A DNA stretch of 64,000 nucleotides from Bagarius yarrelli (lineage: Eukaryota > Chordata > Actinopteri > Siluriformes > Sisoridae): positions 227,501 to 291,500 of the forward strand of contig VCAZ01000128.1 of NCBI GenBank assembly GCA_005784505.1. The letters are read 5' to 3'. The position numbers were made by a program, and so were the translations under genes. Within the stretch, counting starts at the first letter, position 1. Every line of letters begins with the position of its first letter. Below, one piece after another: positions 1-11,609 of this stretch. The notes below the pieces were generated by a model. It was given only the letters and a program-made list of their open reading frames with translations. It made no database searches and was not told the DNA's origin.

Positions 1-33
1 CTGAGTTTGACACCCCAGATCTGGACTGTGGAA

Positions 34-318
34 CAGGGCCGGCTCTAGGCATGGGCAGGGCATCTGTCTTGCCCACCTGATTAAAATTTGGTAAAGACAG
101 CGGTATTCAAATACCGAACAGTTTCATATAAACACATTTGTGGTTATATTAATTTCTTCCTAACCGAATTCCAAGCAAGAATAACAGTTAGACAATATTT
201 TTGCTATTTCATTACATTAAATTTTATCTCTATAACCCATTGCCCACCTGGAATATCTGTCTGCCCACCCGGAATATCTGTCTGCCCACCCGTCTATGGG
301 AGGCAAGAGCCAGTCCTG
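34..318. mobile_element. hAT-like non-autonomous element, copy 1
   Basis: The left end reads cagggccggctctaggcatg and the right end is a diverged inverted copy finishing ...gccagtcctg. The flanking octamers ctgtggaa and atttggaa resemble a degraded 8-bp target duplication, which would fit hAT. Related ends occur near 35405-35510 and, inverted, at 52985-53072. Inside are two direct copies of a short cacccggaatatctgtctgcc unit. It has no coding capacity. Confidence 0.5.
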
Positions 319-374
319 ATTTGGAAGTGGAAAAAAGAGCACGGGAAAATTGCGTGGTTTAAAAATAACGTGTA

Positions 375-635
375 TCATAAATCATATCTTTCCCATATAT
401 ATATATATATGTTTTTAATTACCGTTAAACATGTCATGGTTGTTTGCGCTCCGACCACCGAGTCCACACGAAGGCGCAGATTCTCCGCCAGCTGCTGCAG
501 TCTGAGTCTGCACGGTTCCCGCGGCGGCGGTAGCTTCTCCCCTTCACTCCCCACCATCAGCACTGTGAGGACCACCAATAACACACCAAACTTCGGCCAG
601 ACTGACCTGTAAGTCTGACCTGCAGTCCAAATCAT
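375..635 (-). CDS. unrecognised ORF with signal-peptide-like N-terminus
   Basis: This is an 86-codon open frame. About 15 residues after the first Met comes a hydrophobic core (FGVLLVVLTVLMVG), then a charged segment with one cysteine (REPCRLRLQQLAENLRLR). That shape fits the first coding exon of a small secreted or type II membrane protein, but I recognise no family. The end of the frame is low complexity (an isoleucine/tyrosine run from a TA repeat), so a real exon would have to splice out earlier, near 440-460. It may equally be a chance ORF next to a transposon. Confidence 0.2.
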   Translation of the reverse strand: MIWTAGQTYRSVWPKFGVLLVVLTVLMVGSEGEKLPPPREPCRLRLQQLAENLRLRVDSVVGAQTTMTCLTVIKNIYIYIWERYDL

Positions 636-639
636 CGTT

Positions 640-1500
640 AAGCTTTAAAATCCCGTGCAAACAGAAAGAAGCAATAAAGGGCAACTGAACGCTGCTTTCC
701 GAAACTGCACCGACTGTCAAGCTTCAGGGGTCATAAATCAGAACTTCCAAAATAAATCCAGATGACAGGTCAGACCATTAATTCATCGAGTCAGGACGTG
801 TTCATGTTTCACTAAAAAAAAAACCCGCATTTAAATCTTAATTCTAATCATAAATCCGATTCATCAATGCGGCTGAATTATTTTTAATAATACATACAAA
901 ATAGTTTAATTATCTGGACATTTTTATTACTGTAAAAACGGGTGTTAAAATAAATGTCTCTCCGTCGCATAACTTAATATAATAATTCCAAAAAAAATTA
1001 TTTAATTGTCTCTCTATAAGAAGTCTTTGCTGGCTGATTTCTTTTTTTTCTCTCCTTCTGGCAAGTGCGCATGTCGTGCTGGTGAAACCTGTTTAACTAC
1101 CACGGGGTAGAAAAGAGAAGGGCGAGAAAAACATTCCTAAGCCAAACGTTATAACAGTTTATAATACTTATTTTAATCTCCCTGTGCCGTTAATACCGGG
1201 CGAAAGATACCATGATGACAATAAGTTAAATAAATATTATAAATTATTAATAAAATTGCTCGTATTATATAACTGTGGGTCATATTATTATTATTATTAT
1301 TACGATTATTATTTTTTTTTGTACTTTAATATAAAACTATATTCGGTTTGTATGAGCTCTAATTTCTATGAGCACTGCTCAGCGCTTAAACCCGCCCACT
1401 TTTGTTGTTAACGAATCAATATTGTTTTAATATTTTGGGTCTCATGTGATTGGACAGATGCAAAAGTAAGTCATCCAGTTTTTTCTCTCTCTAGTGGACA
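640..1500. other. AT-rich intergenic DNA
   Basis: No gene, transposon end or long repeat was recognised here. There is a short ATT-trinucleotide run near 1281-1302 and several A/T homopolymers. Confidence 0.5.
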
Positions 1501-1549
1501 ACATTAATATTACAGCGTTCATTTTTCAATCCTCTTCTTCTCCTCTCGG

Positions 1550-1975
1550 CTGTTCCTTTTTAGGGGTCGCCACAGCCAATCATCTGTCTCCTTCTAACCC
1601 CATTCTCTACATCAGGGGTGGGCAATCTCGGTCCTGAAGGGTCGGGGTGGTCCTGGAGGGTCAGAGAGTTCAGCTCCAACCCTAATCAAGATCTTGCTAG
1701 GTAGACTTGAAACTTACAGGTGGGTGTGTCGGAGCTAAACTCTGCAGGACACCCCGACCCTCCAGGACCGAGACTGCCCACCCCTGCTCTATATCCTCTT
1801 CACTCACACTAACTAACTTCATGTCCTCGTTTATCGCATCCGTATACCTCCTCTCTGGTCTTCCTCTTTACCTTCTGCCTGGTAGCTTCATTTCTAACAT
1901 TCTCCTACCGATATATTCACTATCCCTCCTCTGGACATGTCCACACCACCTCAATCTGTGCTTCCCTGACTGATG
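1550..1975. mobile_element. degenerate repeat remnant (LINE-like?) split by a hAT MITE
   Basis: The text on both sides of the 1613-1786 insertion (ggggtcgccacagcc on the left; cttcatgtcctcgtttatcg and accgatatattcactatccc on the right) reads like one continuous copy of a common teleost interspersed repeat that I associate with the 3' region of a non-LTR retrotransposon. The class comes from memory and is not proved by an intact reading frame. Confidence 0.35.
1613..1786. mobile_element. hAT-type MITE with 8-bp target duplication
   Basis: Terminal inverted repeats start caggggtgggcaatctcggt and end with the inverse, ...gagactgcccacccctg. The element is flanked by octamers ctctacat (1605-1612) and ctctatat (1787-1794), a one-mismatch 8-bp duplication typical of hAT transposition. 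It is 174 bp and non-coding. Relatives lie at about 30126-30507 (interrupted) and 63411-63604. Confidence 0.7.
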
Positions 1976-2059
1976 AACTTGTTCCTATTATAGCTGGGAA
2001 AGAGAAAATAAAAGAGAGAGATATTAAACCGTATTACATGAAGAAACAACACAATCACA

Positions 2060-2546
2060 TGCACAGTTGGACAGCAATTTAATGAATTGCAAATGATCAC
2101 CCGACACAACGAGGCAGTTTTTAAAATAAAAAAGTACAAAAAAAAGGGAAAAAAACCAAAACAACCCATGATCAGTCTCGCAGACTGTGGATCAACAACT
2201 AGATTCCTGCCAGGAAGTTCTTTCTTAGAGGAGAGGAAGTCTTTAACTTGTCAATAAAGCCATTGTTTTGGTGAAGCAAAACCAGTTGCGTTAGAACGGC
2301 GAGCAAGAACAAGTCAGAGTCGTAGCCAGAACAGAAGCAGCAGCTCATGTCTGAGCTAATGAGTAGTGATAGATGTGAGATATCAACCCAGGGTTTGTTC
2401 CTTTAAACCGTAAACCTCAGTCAGCTGGTAACCAAGCAAACGTGATGGAATGTGGAGTTTCATCTGACAGACAACACAGCACGTCACGGCAAATCCATCT
2501 ACGTCTACAGATTAGCTCGTACAGTGGGACCGATCAGTGACCAGGC
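2060..2546 (-). other. rnf20: probable rnf20 3' UTR
   Basis: This stretch follows the rnf20 stop codon on the minus strand. A variant poly(A) signal, ATTAAA (minus strand, 2078-2083), is the nearest plausible one. No other gene is seen in it. The end point is inferred. Confidence 0.4.
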
Positions 2547-2723
2547 CTATCCGATGTAAATTCGGTGGAAATCGTTGGCTCCGAAAGCGGCGTTGCACTT
2601 CGGGCACTTTCTCTGGCGTGTATCGTAGCGTGTCTTCACACACTCGAAGCAGAAGACGTGGAAGCACTTTGTCAGCACAGCATCCTTTACGCGAGAGTTG
2701 CAGCATGGACACGTCAAACGGGC
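2547..2723 (-). other. rnf20: rnf20 last coding exon: C3HC4 RING finger
   Basis: This exon encodes 58 residues starting ARLTCPCCNS. It carries the zinc ligands of a C3HC4 RING (CPCC, C-x-H in CFHVFC, FEC, CPKC) that bind the E2 enzyme, and ends at the family's invariant C-terminus. All ligands are intact, so the catalytic module itself is undamaged. Confidence 0.92.
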
Positions 2724-3059
2724 CTGAAAGAACAAGACAAGTTTGTTAAACTTAAACTGTCGCCGTTAGAAAGAAACTAACGTAAGAACAGTAAGAAACA
2801 TTTCCACGCCTGAGCTTTACCTTGTATTCATTTATTTCTGCATTAAGTATCTCGTCGCCGTTCCGAATGCTCTCAGCGGGTTTCTTGACGTTCTCAATCT
2901 TCCTGCGCAGTTTGGATATGTCCTCCTAATGAAGCAACATGAACACTTATACACACCTACTCTTTCCGTCGTAAATATTATTTTCTCTGGTTTCGGCGTA
3001 TTTCACTAGTTTAATAATGAGGGCAATACCGTCTAGTTCAAAATGTCTGTTTTGTCATC

Positions 3060-3095
<36 letters not shown>

Positions 3096-4839
3096 ACCTG
3101 TGCACGGCGGGCATTAAAGGACTCTTTTTCTCTGGAGATGCTGTTCTCGATCACCTCCTCGCGGACTTCTTTCAGTCTCTGTTGAACTTCTTCCAGCTGG
3201 GCACGTACCTCCTCTGACAGTAACGCAGACTCTTGGGCCTGGATAACATTGAGCATAATATTTATTTTTATTTAAAGATTTTATCAAAGTTTAAATATCT
3301 TTTTTATTATACAGTGGGTACTATGACTTACGAGTGTCTCAACTAACAAGTTTTTTTAACAAGATCGAGTCGTCTCTCGGCTGATTTTTTGCTTTAAGTT
3401 GCAAGCTAAAATTTGGATTATGAGCTTCAGACACCCAACCGCTAGTTAGCGTAGCAAACGCCACAGTCAATCGATAGCTAGTCAGACATGCGCGTTAGCA
3501 AGTGGAGTCGTCTGATCTCCAAGGTAAACGCTGTACATTATACTTAATAAAACCGGTTTATTCCAGTACATCCTATTCTAGTGTTTTTATGCAATGTTCA
3601 TTATTTATACATCTTTTTTTCTTTTTTAAAAACATGGAACAAAAAAATGACGGTGTTTTTGGGGACCCGGAACGAATTAATTGCATTTCAATTCATTTCA
3701 ATGGAAAAATTGATTTGACATACGAGTAATTTGAGTTACGAGCTGCGAGACAGAACCAATTAAACTCGTAAGTCAGGACATCACTGTGCTTTGGTCTTAC
3801 AGTTAAATTGTTTTATGTCTAGTTAAAAATGCTGCAAACACTATAAAGTCTGCATAAACACTAGTGTGCACTTACACACACACACACACTGTGATAGTCG
3901 TACCTTGCGTTTGTTCATGTCCAGTGCTTGTGTGCGCAGACCTAGTTCTCTCTCTGCAGCACTAATGGTGCCCTGCAGGAGGCGCTCTTTCTCTTCCAGC
4001 TTCCTCACAACCTGCAGCTGTGCATCCACCTAAGAGACAAAAAGATATTTTTATGATAACCATCATGTTCTCAACAACGGAACCCTGGGACGGTTTCCAG
4101 ACTCGCTCACCTGTGTTTTCAGTGTGAGCAGCTGATCCGCCAGCTCTTCTTTTTCTTCTTTTAGCAGCTTGTGGATCTGGTTGGATTTAATGCGCTCACT
4201 CATGAGCTTGAAGTTGGCATCGTCTTTCTCACGAAGCTGCTGCATCAAGCGGATGTTCTGTTCTTGCATGTCCTCAAAGGCCTGTCCGGTGACGTCCATC
4301 TCACTCAGCAACGCGTCCTCCTCCTGACCAAGACACCAGCTATTATTATCAGTGCTACCGAAATATTTTTTAGTGGTGGTTTAAATGGTAAAGCTCTGAA
4401 ATTAAAGGTAAGGTCTGAGTTTAAGCCTCATCATTACCGAGCTGCCATTGTTGGGCCTGGGGCTGTCACGATTATCAAATTAGGATGAGAAATAATTGCC
4501 ATTAGGACGATTTATTGCCTATTTTAGGACTTTTACAATTAATTTTACAATTTGTGAAGAACAATAAAGCAGTAAAAAAAATCAACTCAAAGTTTTTTTT
4601 TTATAATCGCTCCAATTTGTGCCTTATTAACGCTGGACTGTGAATATTTTATTATCGATAAATAGTATTTAAGGAAATCCATATTTGGTGTCCAGTCAGT
4701 GTGTTTATCTGTTTAAAAACATATAAATTAATTCATGTTCTCTGCAGTTGCATTATGGGATGTTATCATGAGGTGATGTTGCATTATTGCAACGGCGCTT
4801 GGAGTCCAACACCTTAACCAATGCACTACCACTGATTAT

Positions 4840-4881
<42 letters not shown>

Positions 4882-7800
4882 GCTTGGCAAGGGAGAGTTT
4901 CTTGTTGAGGACGTCAATCTGTTCCTCCACTATTCTGATTTTTCTGAGAGCTTCCTCGTCAGCCATCTTCTTTCCTTCCCTCCTCTCCCTCTCCTCCAGA
5001 TCCCGCAGGCGTTGGCGAAGCTCCTCTGCCTGTCACACACGTTTCACACACGGATATAATAGCCAGTGATGTCCTTTAAGCGTCAGTTATATGTAATTAC
5101 AGGTTTATGAAGATTGTGTCTCGGTACCTCAGCTTTCAACTTTTTCTCTGCAGCCATCAGTTGCACTTTGTCCCGCTGTTCTTTCGGGGCGGAGCGATAC
5201 ATGTCCAGCAGGAGCTTCATCTCTCTCTGAGACTCCTGCGCTTTCCTGCCACGTCATTAACAATTATATATAACACCAAACGCCATTTATATTTCGATCT
5301 ATTAGCTTATCTGGGCAACTTACTTAAGCTCCACCCTAACGATTTTCAGTTGCTCCACTTCCTTTCTCTTTGGCCCTCCAATCACAGCGCAGCGTTCAGC
5401 AGGTCCGTCGTCTGATTGACTGCTGCTAGTGCCCGCTTTCTCCTTTTCCTCTTTAACTGCCATACGCATTACCCTCTCTCTTTCTTTCTGATCTTTCTCT
5501 TTTTCTTTCTTCTCCTCCTTTTCCTTGTCTTTATCTTTCTCTTCTTCTTTTACCGTGGCGTCGGCTTCGGTTCCAGGCTCGGTTTTAACCGCCACTCCTG
5601 GAAAGAGTTACAAAAACTGTGACACATCCTTAGTGACAACTCCATCGAGTCACTTCTTTTCTCCAAGGAGAAGAAATACATTTCTAATTGGACTCTATTT
5701 CCTGTACAGCCGTCCAGCTTTCTTCACTATGTTTCTCAAATACATTCTTACTTTCTCCATTCCATTTAAACATCATAATAAAAGGCACAAATTGGATTAA
5801 ACACCAAAACAATTGTCCTTCAGTAATGCATTACCAGTGGCAGTGGGCGTGGCCGAGTCGTTATCCGACTCTGCTTTCACTGAGACATCGGTTGTTGTAG
5901 ATGTTAAAGCAGAGGCAGGTTCTTCTTTTATTTCCAACTCTGTGCTTGACTGTGATTGGACTGCAGGGTTAGCCTTGGTTGCTCGCAGCTACGACAAACA
6001 AACCAAAAAATACTTATTAAATTTATTATAACAAATAAAATGTGTTTATTACAGGGGTTTTTAAACTTCATCAGCTGAAGCCTTTGACCAAATAATTTAT
6101 TTGAAGTATTCAATAGATTTTAAATGTGTGTCAATAATTTAATAGCACATTTACTTTAAAGCAGTTATTATTTATCCTTTTTACAGTTTTAATCAGTAGT
6201 ATTTAATGTTATTGGTATGGTTTTCTTTTTGTTATCATGTTCGTTGTCAAATGACACAAATATTTTATATTTTTGTTTGTAAGTTTTATTATTTTCATTT
6301 CACGTAACTATTATTTGTTAAATTTTTTTTAATGATGATAATGCTCGTCATCAACTTACGCACCCCCCTGCAATTCCCTTGTGAACCACCGGGGGTTTGC
6401 GAACCCCAGGTTTAGAGGATTAAATATTATACAGATATTGAAATTCACATCTAATTAATTATATGCATTTAATGCATTAGAGACGTGTATTTAGTGCTTG
6501 TTCTGTTTTAAGTAATATTTAATGCAAAACAAATATGATAAAATATAGATAAACATAAAAAACTATACATTAAAATGAGTCACTCTTGTGTGAGAAAACA
6601 CAATACTGACTGCAGGTCTCTCTAACCTGATTGAGGTCCTGCTGGGCCTCCCGAAGTCTGAGTTTGAACTTGACCACCTCTCCCTTCATCTGCTGGTTAT
6701 GCGTCTGCAACGTACTGATAAGGTGGCGCATCTCCCGATTTATTGGACCTTGTGTAAAGAGAATAATAATAAATAATGGGGGTTTTTTTGTGTGTGCGTG
6801 TTAAAAACAGCATAGGAGATAAAAAATCATGGCAAACAGCGAAACGTAAAGGTGCCCCGTTACCTGCTTGCTCGTTGGCAGCGAGCGTTTGCTCAAACTC
6901 GATCCTTAGCATCTCGTACTCCTTCCTCACCTGAGCCAGTGTGTCCTCCAGCTGAATCACTTCAGTACGAACTTTACGCTGAAGAGACACTTCATCATTC
7001 TGCCAAACACATACAACCAAATGTGGAGAAAACTTCAGCAATAAGCCTGCGCCGTCCCCCTCATAGATATTAAAAAAATTCAGAAATGTTCATGAACCAG
7101 GCTGCAGATACCTCCATGTGGTCGAGTTGACGAAGACGGGCAGCTCTGGTTGTGTTCAGACGAGCTCTGGTCTCATCCAACTGGGCCTTTAGCACTAAAG
7201 ATTCATTGTACAGTACAGAGAACTGGGACTGCAGACACCGATACTCTGCCGTCTCTTTCACCAATCCCTGCGCCCTGCACGTGAGCTCCACCTGACAGAA
7301 TTATACACACAGGTGAAAGTTCCAATAAGGCTGAGCCGATTATTCGACATTATCGACAACACCCACAATAAAAAACTGTCCACAAGTAATACTGTTGTCA
7401 AAATGTCGCTTGACCTTATATGATCTAATGTAATAGCACGGTTTAACAAGAGTGGTGCCACCCACGGCTATGGCAAGTCAAACTTCTCAAAAATGATCAG
7501 AAAATCTATTAAAAAACACAGATTAGAGTCGAGTTTAAAAGGTTGCGGTGCTTTCAATGCCATAGATATTGAAAACGCTGTAAAAAAGTCTTTCTGGCCA
7601 TAAAAAGTGTTTTCTGGTAGGTTTCCTGTATTTTTATAGGTTTTTTTTTTTTTGAGGTATTTTTTGCCTTTATTAATGGGACGGAGGGATGAACTGGGGG
7701 AGATAAAGAGAGGGGGTGGGACAGGAATCGGACCCGGGCCGCCGGAGCACAACTTGCGCATGTGGGTGCAGGCGCCGTAACCCACTACAGTTTGGCTTAC

Positions 7801-10669
7801 ATTAGTAAATGTAAAGAGTTTATAATTAAACAAACAAAAAAATGCATTAAAATATTTTAACTAAAGCAAAACATTTGATCGAAGCTCACTTATTATGCGG
7901 TAAAATTATCGCAGACCATTTTTAAAGGCTAAAGTGATTTTCTCGTTTTATTTATCATTTATAGTTGCCATAACTCAAAAATTAATTGCATACAATAAAA
8001 TAATTGGTAATTAATCGATCTAATACCCACCTATTTATTAAAATAATCGTCTGCCAGTCACATTATAGCATAAAATGAACACTTTGACACACATTTAACG
8101 TGCACACTACGTGTACATAGATACACACACGGCAGCCTCAGTATTTGCGGTTGCCACCCGTTTTGTGTAACGAATCTCTACCTTCATGTTGTTGTTCTCC
8201 TGAACAACTGTCTGCAGGTCCTGCTGTAGTTTCTGTAGCTCACTGAGTCGGTTCTCTGCCAACTCCTGGTTTTCCTCCAACTCACTGTTCATCTCCTCAA
8301 ACTTAAAAAAAAAAAAAAAAAAAAAGCAGGGAGGCGGCAAATCAAAGCTCAATTAAAGACTAATTAAGTGGCACTAATAAAGTTATATGGTAAATCTTAT
8401 TTAATAATATATCTTGGACAACATTGGAAAATGAGGTGAACACTTACCTTTCTCTTATTAATAGTGATGGTCCCACACACGCTACTGGCCTCACCACACA
8501 CTTTATAGCCTTTACTATTAAGCTGAGTAAAAATAAAAATTCAAGCACGTGTGTCAGCAAAGTCAAAATCAAAACAAAAAAACCCAAACAAAGTACACAA
8601 ACACACTTACCCTCTCCAGAACCTCCCCTAGATGTGTGTTGAGGCGGTTTTCCCTGCGGCGGATCTTCTCTGTGTCCCATTGCAGTTCCTCTACCGACAT
8701 ACCGACACTTGCAGTTCACCGATTCTGTTGTCAGCACGAGTAGCGGCACGCGCCAGGGAACGAGACTAAAACATATTTACACGTACAGATCGAAAACAAT
8801 CACTGCAGAGAAGAAAAATGTTCAAATGCAGAATCAGAAAAATGCATTTTAAAGTGGAGATGCCAACCTCAAATTCATCCACTGAACCCAAACCTGTGGC
8901 AGGAGAGCAAACTTAAAGGGTTAGTTTACCCGAAAATAAAAACTCTGTCATTAATTACTCATCCTCGTGTTGTTCCAAACCCGTAGGACCTTCCTTCAAC
9001 TTTGGAACACGATTTAAGATATTTTATGAGAAAATCTGAGAGCTCTCTGATCCTCCCAAAGACAAGGTAACTAAAGGTGGGACCGGAAAGGACACGAGCC
9101 GGAATCGAAACCGGGTCTCCGTAGCGCAATAATTTGATCATAGACAGAAATGTGGGTATTTGAGTAGAGACAAAAATGTGGAACCACACCTTGGCGCCAG
9201 CCTTTATTCCACATTTTTGTCTCTACTGCGTCTTCCTTGATGTTCATATCCAACCAAACTCTGATCATATGGGCGACGTCCTTTATTCCGTTTATCCAAT
9301 TTTCTTTGCCACATTTTGTTTACAGTGCTAACTGGACCTTTTACTTTCAGCCTTTATCAGAACTTATACTTCCATATCCAACTGCTCTCCACTGCATTAC
9401 TAGCGGATGTGCAGTATGTGTGTGTCATCGCGCTGGATCTGCAGCGACAACACCGACCCGAATCAGGCGTGATGACCTTAAACACATGCGCTGGGCTCTT
9501 GTCTGTGGAGAACTTTCTAGCTTACAAATCGAATTTCTTACCTCACTGGTCATGTGACTGTGTTTTTGTTTTAGGTCGTCGGTCAGCTGACGAAGACGTT
9601 CATTCTCGTTGGCCAGTAAGGTGTTGAGACGAGCAGCTATTTCCAGTAGGACACCATCTGTAGTTATCAAGAACGCTACAGTTAGTTTTTTTTAAATAAA
9701 GAAAGAGTATAAAAAGACTAATATGAGCAATTATGGGATGCGGCATACCCGAGTTACAATCCAGATCCTTCTTGAGTTGATCTACAGTGCTCTTTAAGTT
9801 TTCACAAATCTCTACCACACAACTGGCCTGTTTACAGCTGGACTCCACCCTCTCCTTTAGCTCCGCCTCCATTTCCTCACTACTACTACTGGCCAGCATG
9901 GCGAGAAATGAGCTCACTCCCTCTCCCTGCGGACCTGAAAAATAAAATGGACGCATTTCAGGGTGGTCAGTGTTGGACCCCAGTGTCATCTCCAGTGTCT
10001 TGTGGAGACTTTGTTTGCTCATTTACCCCTGTCCTTTGCTCGCTCTTGATTAGAATCACCATCTGGCTCCGGTGTGCCTGGCTTTAGGCTCCGCCCTTCT
10101 CCAGGCTGGGTGTCCACCGGCTGGCTTCCTGATTGGTCATAGCGGCGAGCGAGTAACCTCATGTTCTCGTCAAACTATTTGGGCCCAAAGTGAAAAAACA
10201 TTTAGGAGGTTTATATTTTTTTTTGGATTAATGCAAAACAAAATAGTTGCAGCAGGTTATTGGTCAGTTTCTTCAGCATGCCATAACTCACGCATTTGGA
10301 ATAATAAAAAAAATTGACACCCATCGACTGATGGAAAGCAACTATTTTCTGGGCCCTGGTTCACATGTGGATAAATTAATGTGCATTATGCAGGTGCTCG
10401 TACCTGATTCCAGTATCTGTTAAGTATAAGAAGGCTGGCATCATCGGTAGCCTGGCGGGTCTCAAGCCTTTCCACTCGTTCCCTTAATTCATCCTCTATA
10501 ACCTTAAAAGACAAATACAGGATATAAACACTTAATTTATCACATGACCACATTTAAAATATTCACACATGTCTATAGAGTATAAATATGCACCTGTCTT
10601 TGGTCCAAGGCCTCTCCCAACTTTCTGTTTTTCATCTGCAGTGCTTTAATATCCTGTTCTTCCTGTTAA

Positions 10670-10707
<38 letters not shown>

Positions 10708-11554
10708 ATGCCAAATAAATCACCAACCAACCCAACAGCAGACTTGGTAATTGACAAACAAATATAAGCTACAAATAAAAAAATCGGACAAATCGTAACA
10801 GAGAAAATGTTCTAATGAGTTTAAGCTTAAATAAGCGTCCGATCCAATCTCGAACCTTTCAAGTCATGTTCTGTGTACAGCCTTTTACAGAAATTCACCG
10901 CATGTATCAAGTGACACACTTGCGATTTTTTTCCTCCAATGTGGTACAGATGGGATACGACCGACGGCCATGTAAGCAGATGGATTCCGATATTTTTAGA
11001 TCAGTTTCAGGCCTGATTTGTATGTGGTAATAAATTGATATGAATCAGATACCTGCCATGTAATTAGACAGATTCGTCATTGGGTGTTGAGCGACATACT
11101 GACAATTACTACTGTAAATAAATGCATTTGCTTTAAATACCAACCTGCTACTTTCCAGTACATCATTTAGCTTTTATATTAAAATAATATGGTTTATGAT
11201 AAGGATTTGCTTGGATATGTATTTATTGTGTGACAGACTTTTATTCCTTGTATTCTAACGCCGAGTTATGGGCTCTTAACCCCCAATTTCCCAGTTGTAT
11301 AAAAGAGATAAATGTAAGTCGCTCTGAATAAAGACACCGTTAATGTAACTACAGAAAAACATCTCTGCTGTCTTATAAACATCCGACATGAAGACTGCAT
11401 ATCTCACCGAGTTGGACACACCCCCCAGTTTGATGACAGTCTCCACGGCTGTGCTGAGACCCTCGCCTCCGTCTCCTCCCTCTTTGTCTCTCCGCTTCTC
11501 AGGAGGAGCACCAGCAGAGCTGCTGGGATCACATGACCGCTTCAGAGCAGACAT
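2547..11554 (-). CDS. rnf20: E3 ubiquitin-protein ligase BRE1A (RNF20)
   Basis: RNF20 is a nuclear RING E3 ligase that, with RNF40 and UBE2A/B, monoubiquitinates histone H2B during transcription. I reconstructed 21 coding exons (minus strand): 11408-11554, 10594-10662, 10404-10502, 10027-10174, 9749-9934, 9542-9657, 8611-8765, 8448-8522, 8182-8301, 7112-7291, 6864-6999, 6627-6748, 5835-5988, 5324-5597, 5128-5245, 4880-5029, 4111-4323, 3904-4029, 3098-3238, 2821-2925, 2547-2723. All junctions are GT-AG with matching phases. The protein starts MSALKRSCDPSSSAG, is coiled coil for most of its length (for example LLSEMDVTGQAFEDMQEQN), has an acidic/lysine-rich linker in exon 14, and ends with a C3HC4 RING (CPCC, CFHVFCFEC, CPKC) and FHRIYIG. 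The sequence favours RNF20 over RNF40 (VKTRYDTRQRK, AFGANDFHRIYIG). Without the 8-bp duplication in exon 7 it would be about 1000 aa; as written, the frame stops after about 279 residues. Confidence 0.93.
3062..3092. repeat. (TG)n microsatellite beside rnf20 exon 19 donor
   Basis: A pure TG run a few bases downstream (minus-strand sense) of the exon 19 donor at 3097/3096. Confidence 0.9.
3312..3788 (-). mobile_element. TA-flanked palindromic MITE, copy 1 (rnf20 intron 18)
   Basis: Both ends carry inverted copies of a cagtg..tac / gacttacgag terminal sequence. The left end is preceded by TA, suggesting Tc1/mariner-type insertion. The interior matches, in opposite orientation, the copies at 46712-47165 and 56656-57134. 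No transposase is present. Confidence 0.65.
4843..4880. repeat. (CA)n microsatellite forming the rnf20 exon 16 donor
   Basis: In minus-strand sense the repeat reads GTGTGTGT... and starts exactly at the end of exon 16 (4880), so the donor dinucleotide and the whole extended donor are repeat units. Confidence 0.85.
7676..7792 (-). repeat. tRNA-headed SINE-like fragment
   Basis: It contains a box-B-like stretch (aatcggacccgggccgcc on plus) and an inverted start motif (ccgtaacccactacag), resembling copies at 9075-9140 and 25474-25590. The structure is degenerate, so it is not a functional tRNA gene. Confidence 0.4.
8611..8765 (-). pseudogene. rnf20: rnf20 exon 7 with frame-breaking 8-bp duplication
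   Basis: Flanking introns are phase 0 on both sides, so the exon should be a multiple of three. It is 155 bp. The octamer taccgaca occurs twice in tandem (8692-8699 and 8700-8707, plus strand). Removing one copy gives 147 bp and continuous coding (GELQVS-VEELQWDTEKIRRR), aligning residue for residue in length with the remembered human RNF20 segment. As written, translation runs GELQVS-VCR-stop. This is one exon of an otherwise intact gene; an assembly error or one allele is as likely as true gene loss. Confidence 0.8.
8885..9065. mobile_element. fragment of a widespread teleost non-autonomous DNA element
   Basis: The run gggttagtttacccgaaaat, then gtcattaattactcatcctc and gttgttccaaacccgtagga, matches from memory the left half of a MITE abundant in otophysan fishes. 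A right-end piece (ttggaacaac...gtgaactcttcc) occurs near 45675-45726. Confidence 0.5.
10671..10702. repeat. (CA)n microsatellite upstream of rnf20 exon 2
   Basis: In minus-strand sense this (TG)n ends only 8 nt before the exon 2 acceptor (10663). Confidence 0.9.
11272..11350 (+). repeat. SINE 3' fragment (rnf20 intron 1)
   Basis: It contains cttaacccccaatttcccag, gttgtataaaagagataaat and gtaagtcgctctga, the conserved tail shared by the tRNA-headed SINE family across this window. Confidence 0.6.
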
Positions 11555-11609
11555 TCTGTACTGCTGGGTAACCCTTTAAAACACAGAAAAACGGTTATAA
11601 AGCCATTAC

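Noticed and set aside
88..612. 174-codon plus ORF
   Set aside because: It runs through the hAT-like element and a TA run; there is no recognisable domain.
8866..8895. Mini-exon of rnf20 (reads GLGSVDEFE) between exons 6 and 7
   Set aside because: Its phase does not fit exon 6, and joining exon 6 directly to exon 7 already gives the expected length against human RNF20.
2547..11554. RNF40 instead of RNF20
   Set aside because: The C-terminus (VKTRYDTRQRK, GANDFHRIYIG), EPDGDSNQER and the ASSSSEEMEAELKERVESS region follow RNF20, and aldob is the neighbour as in human.
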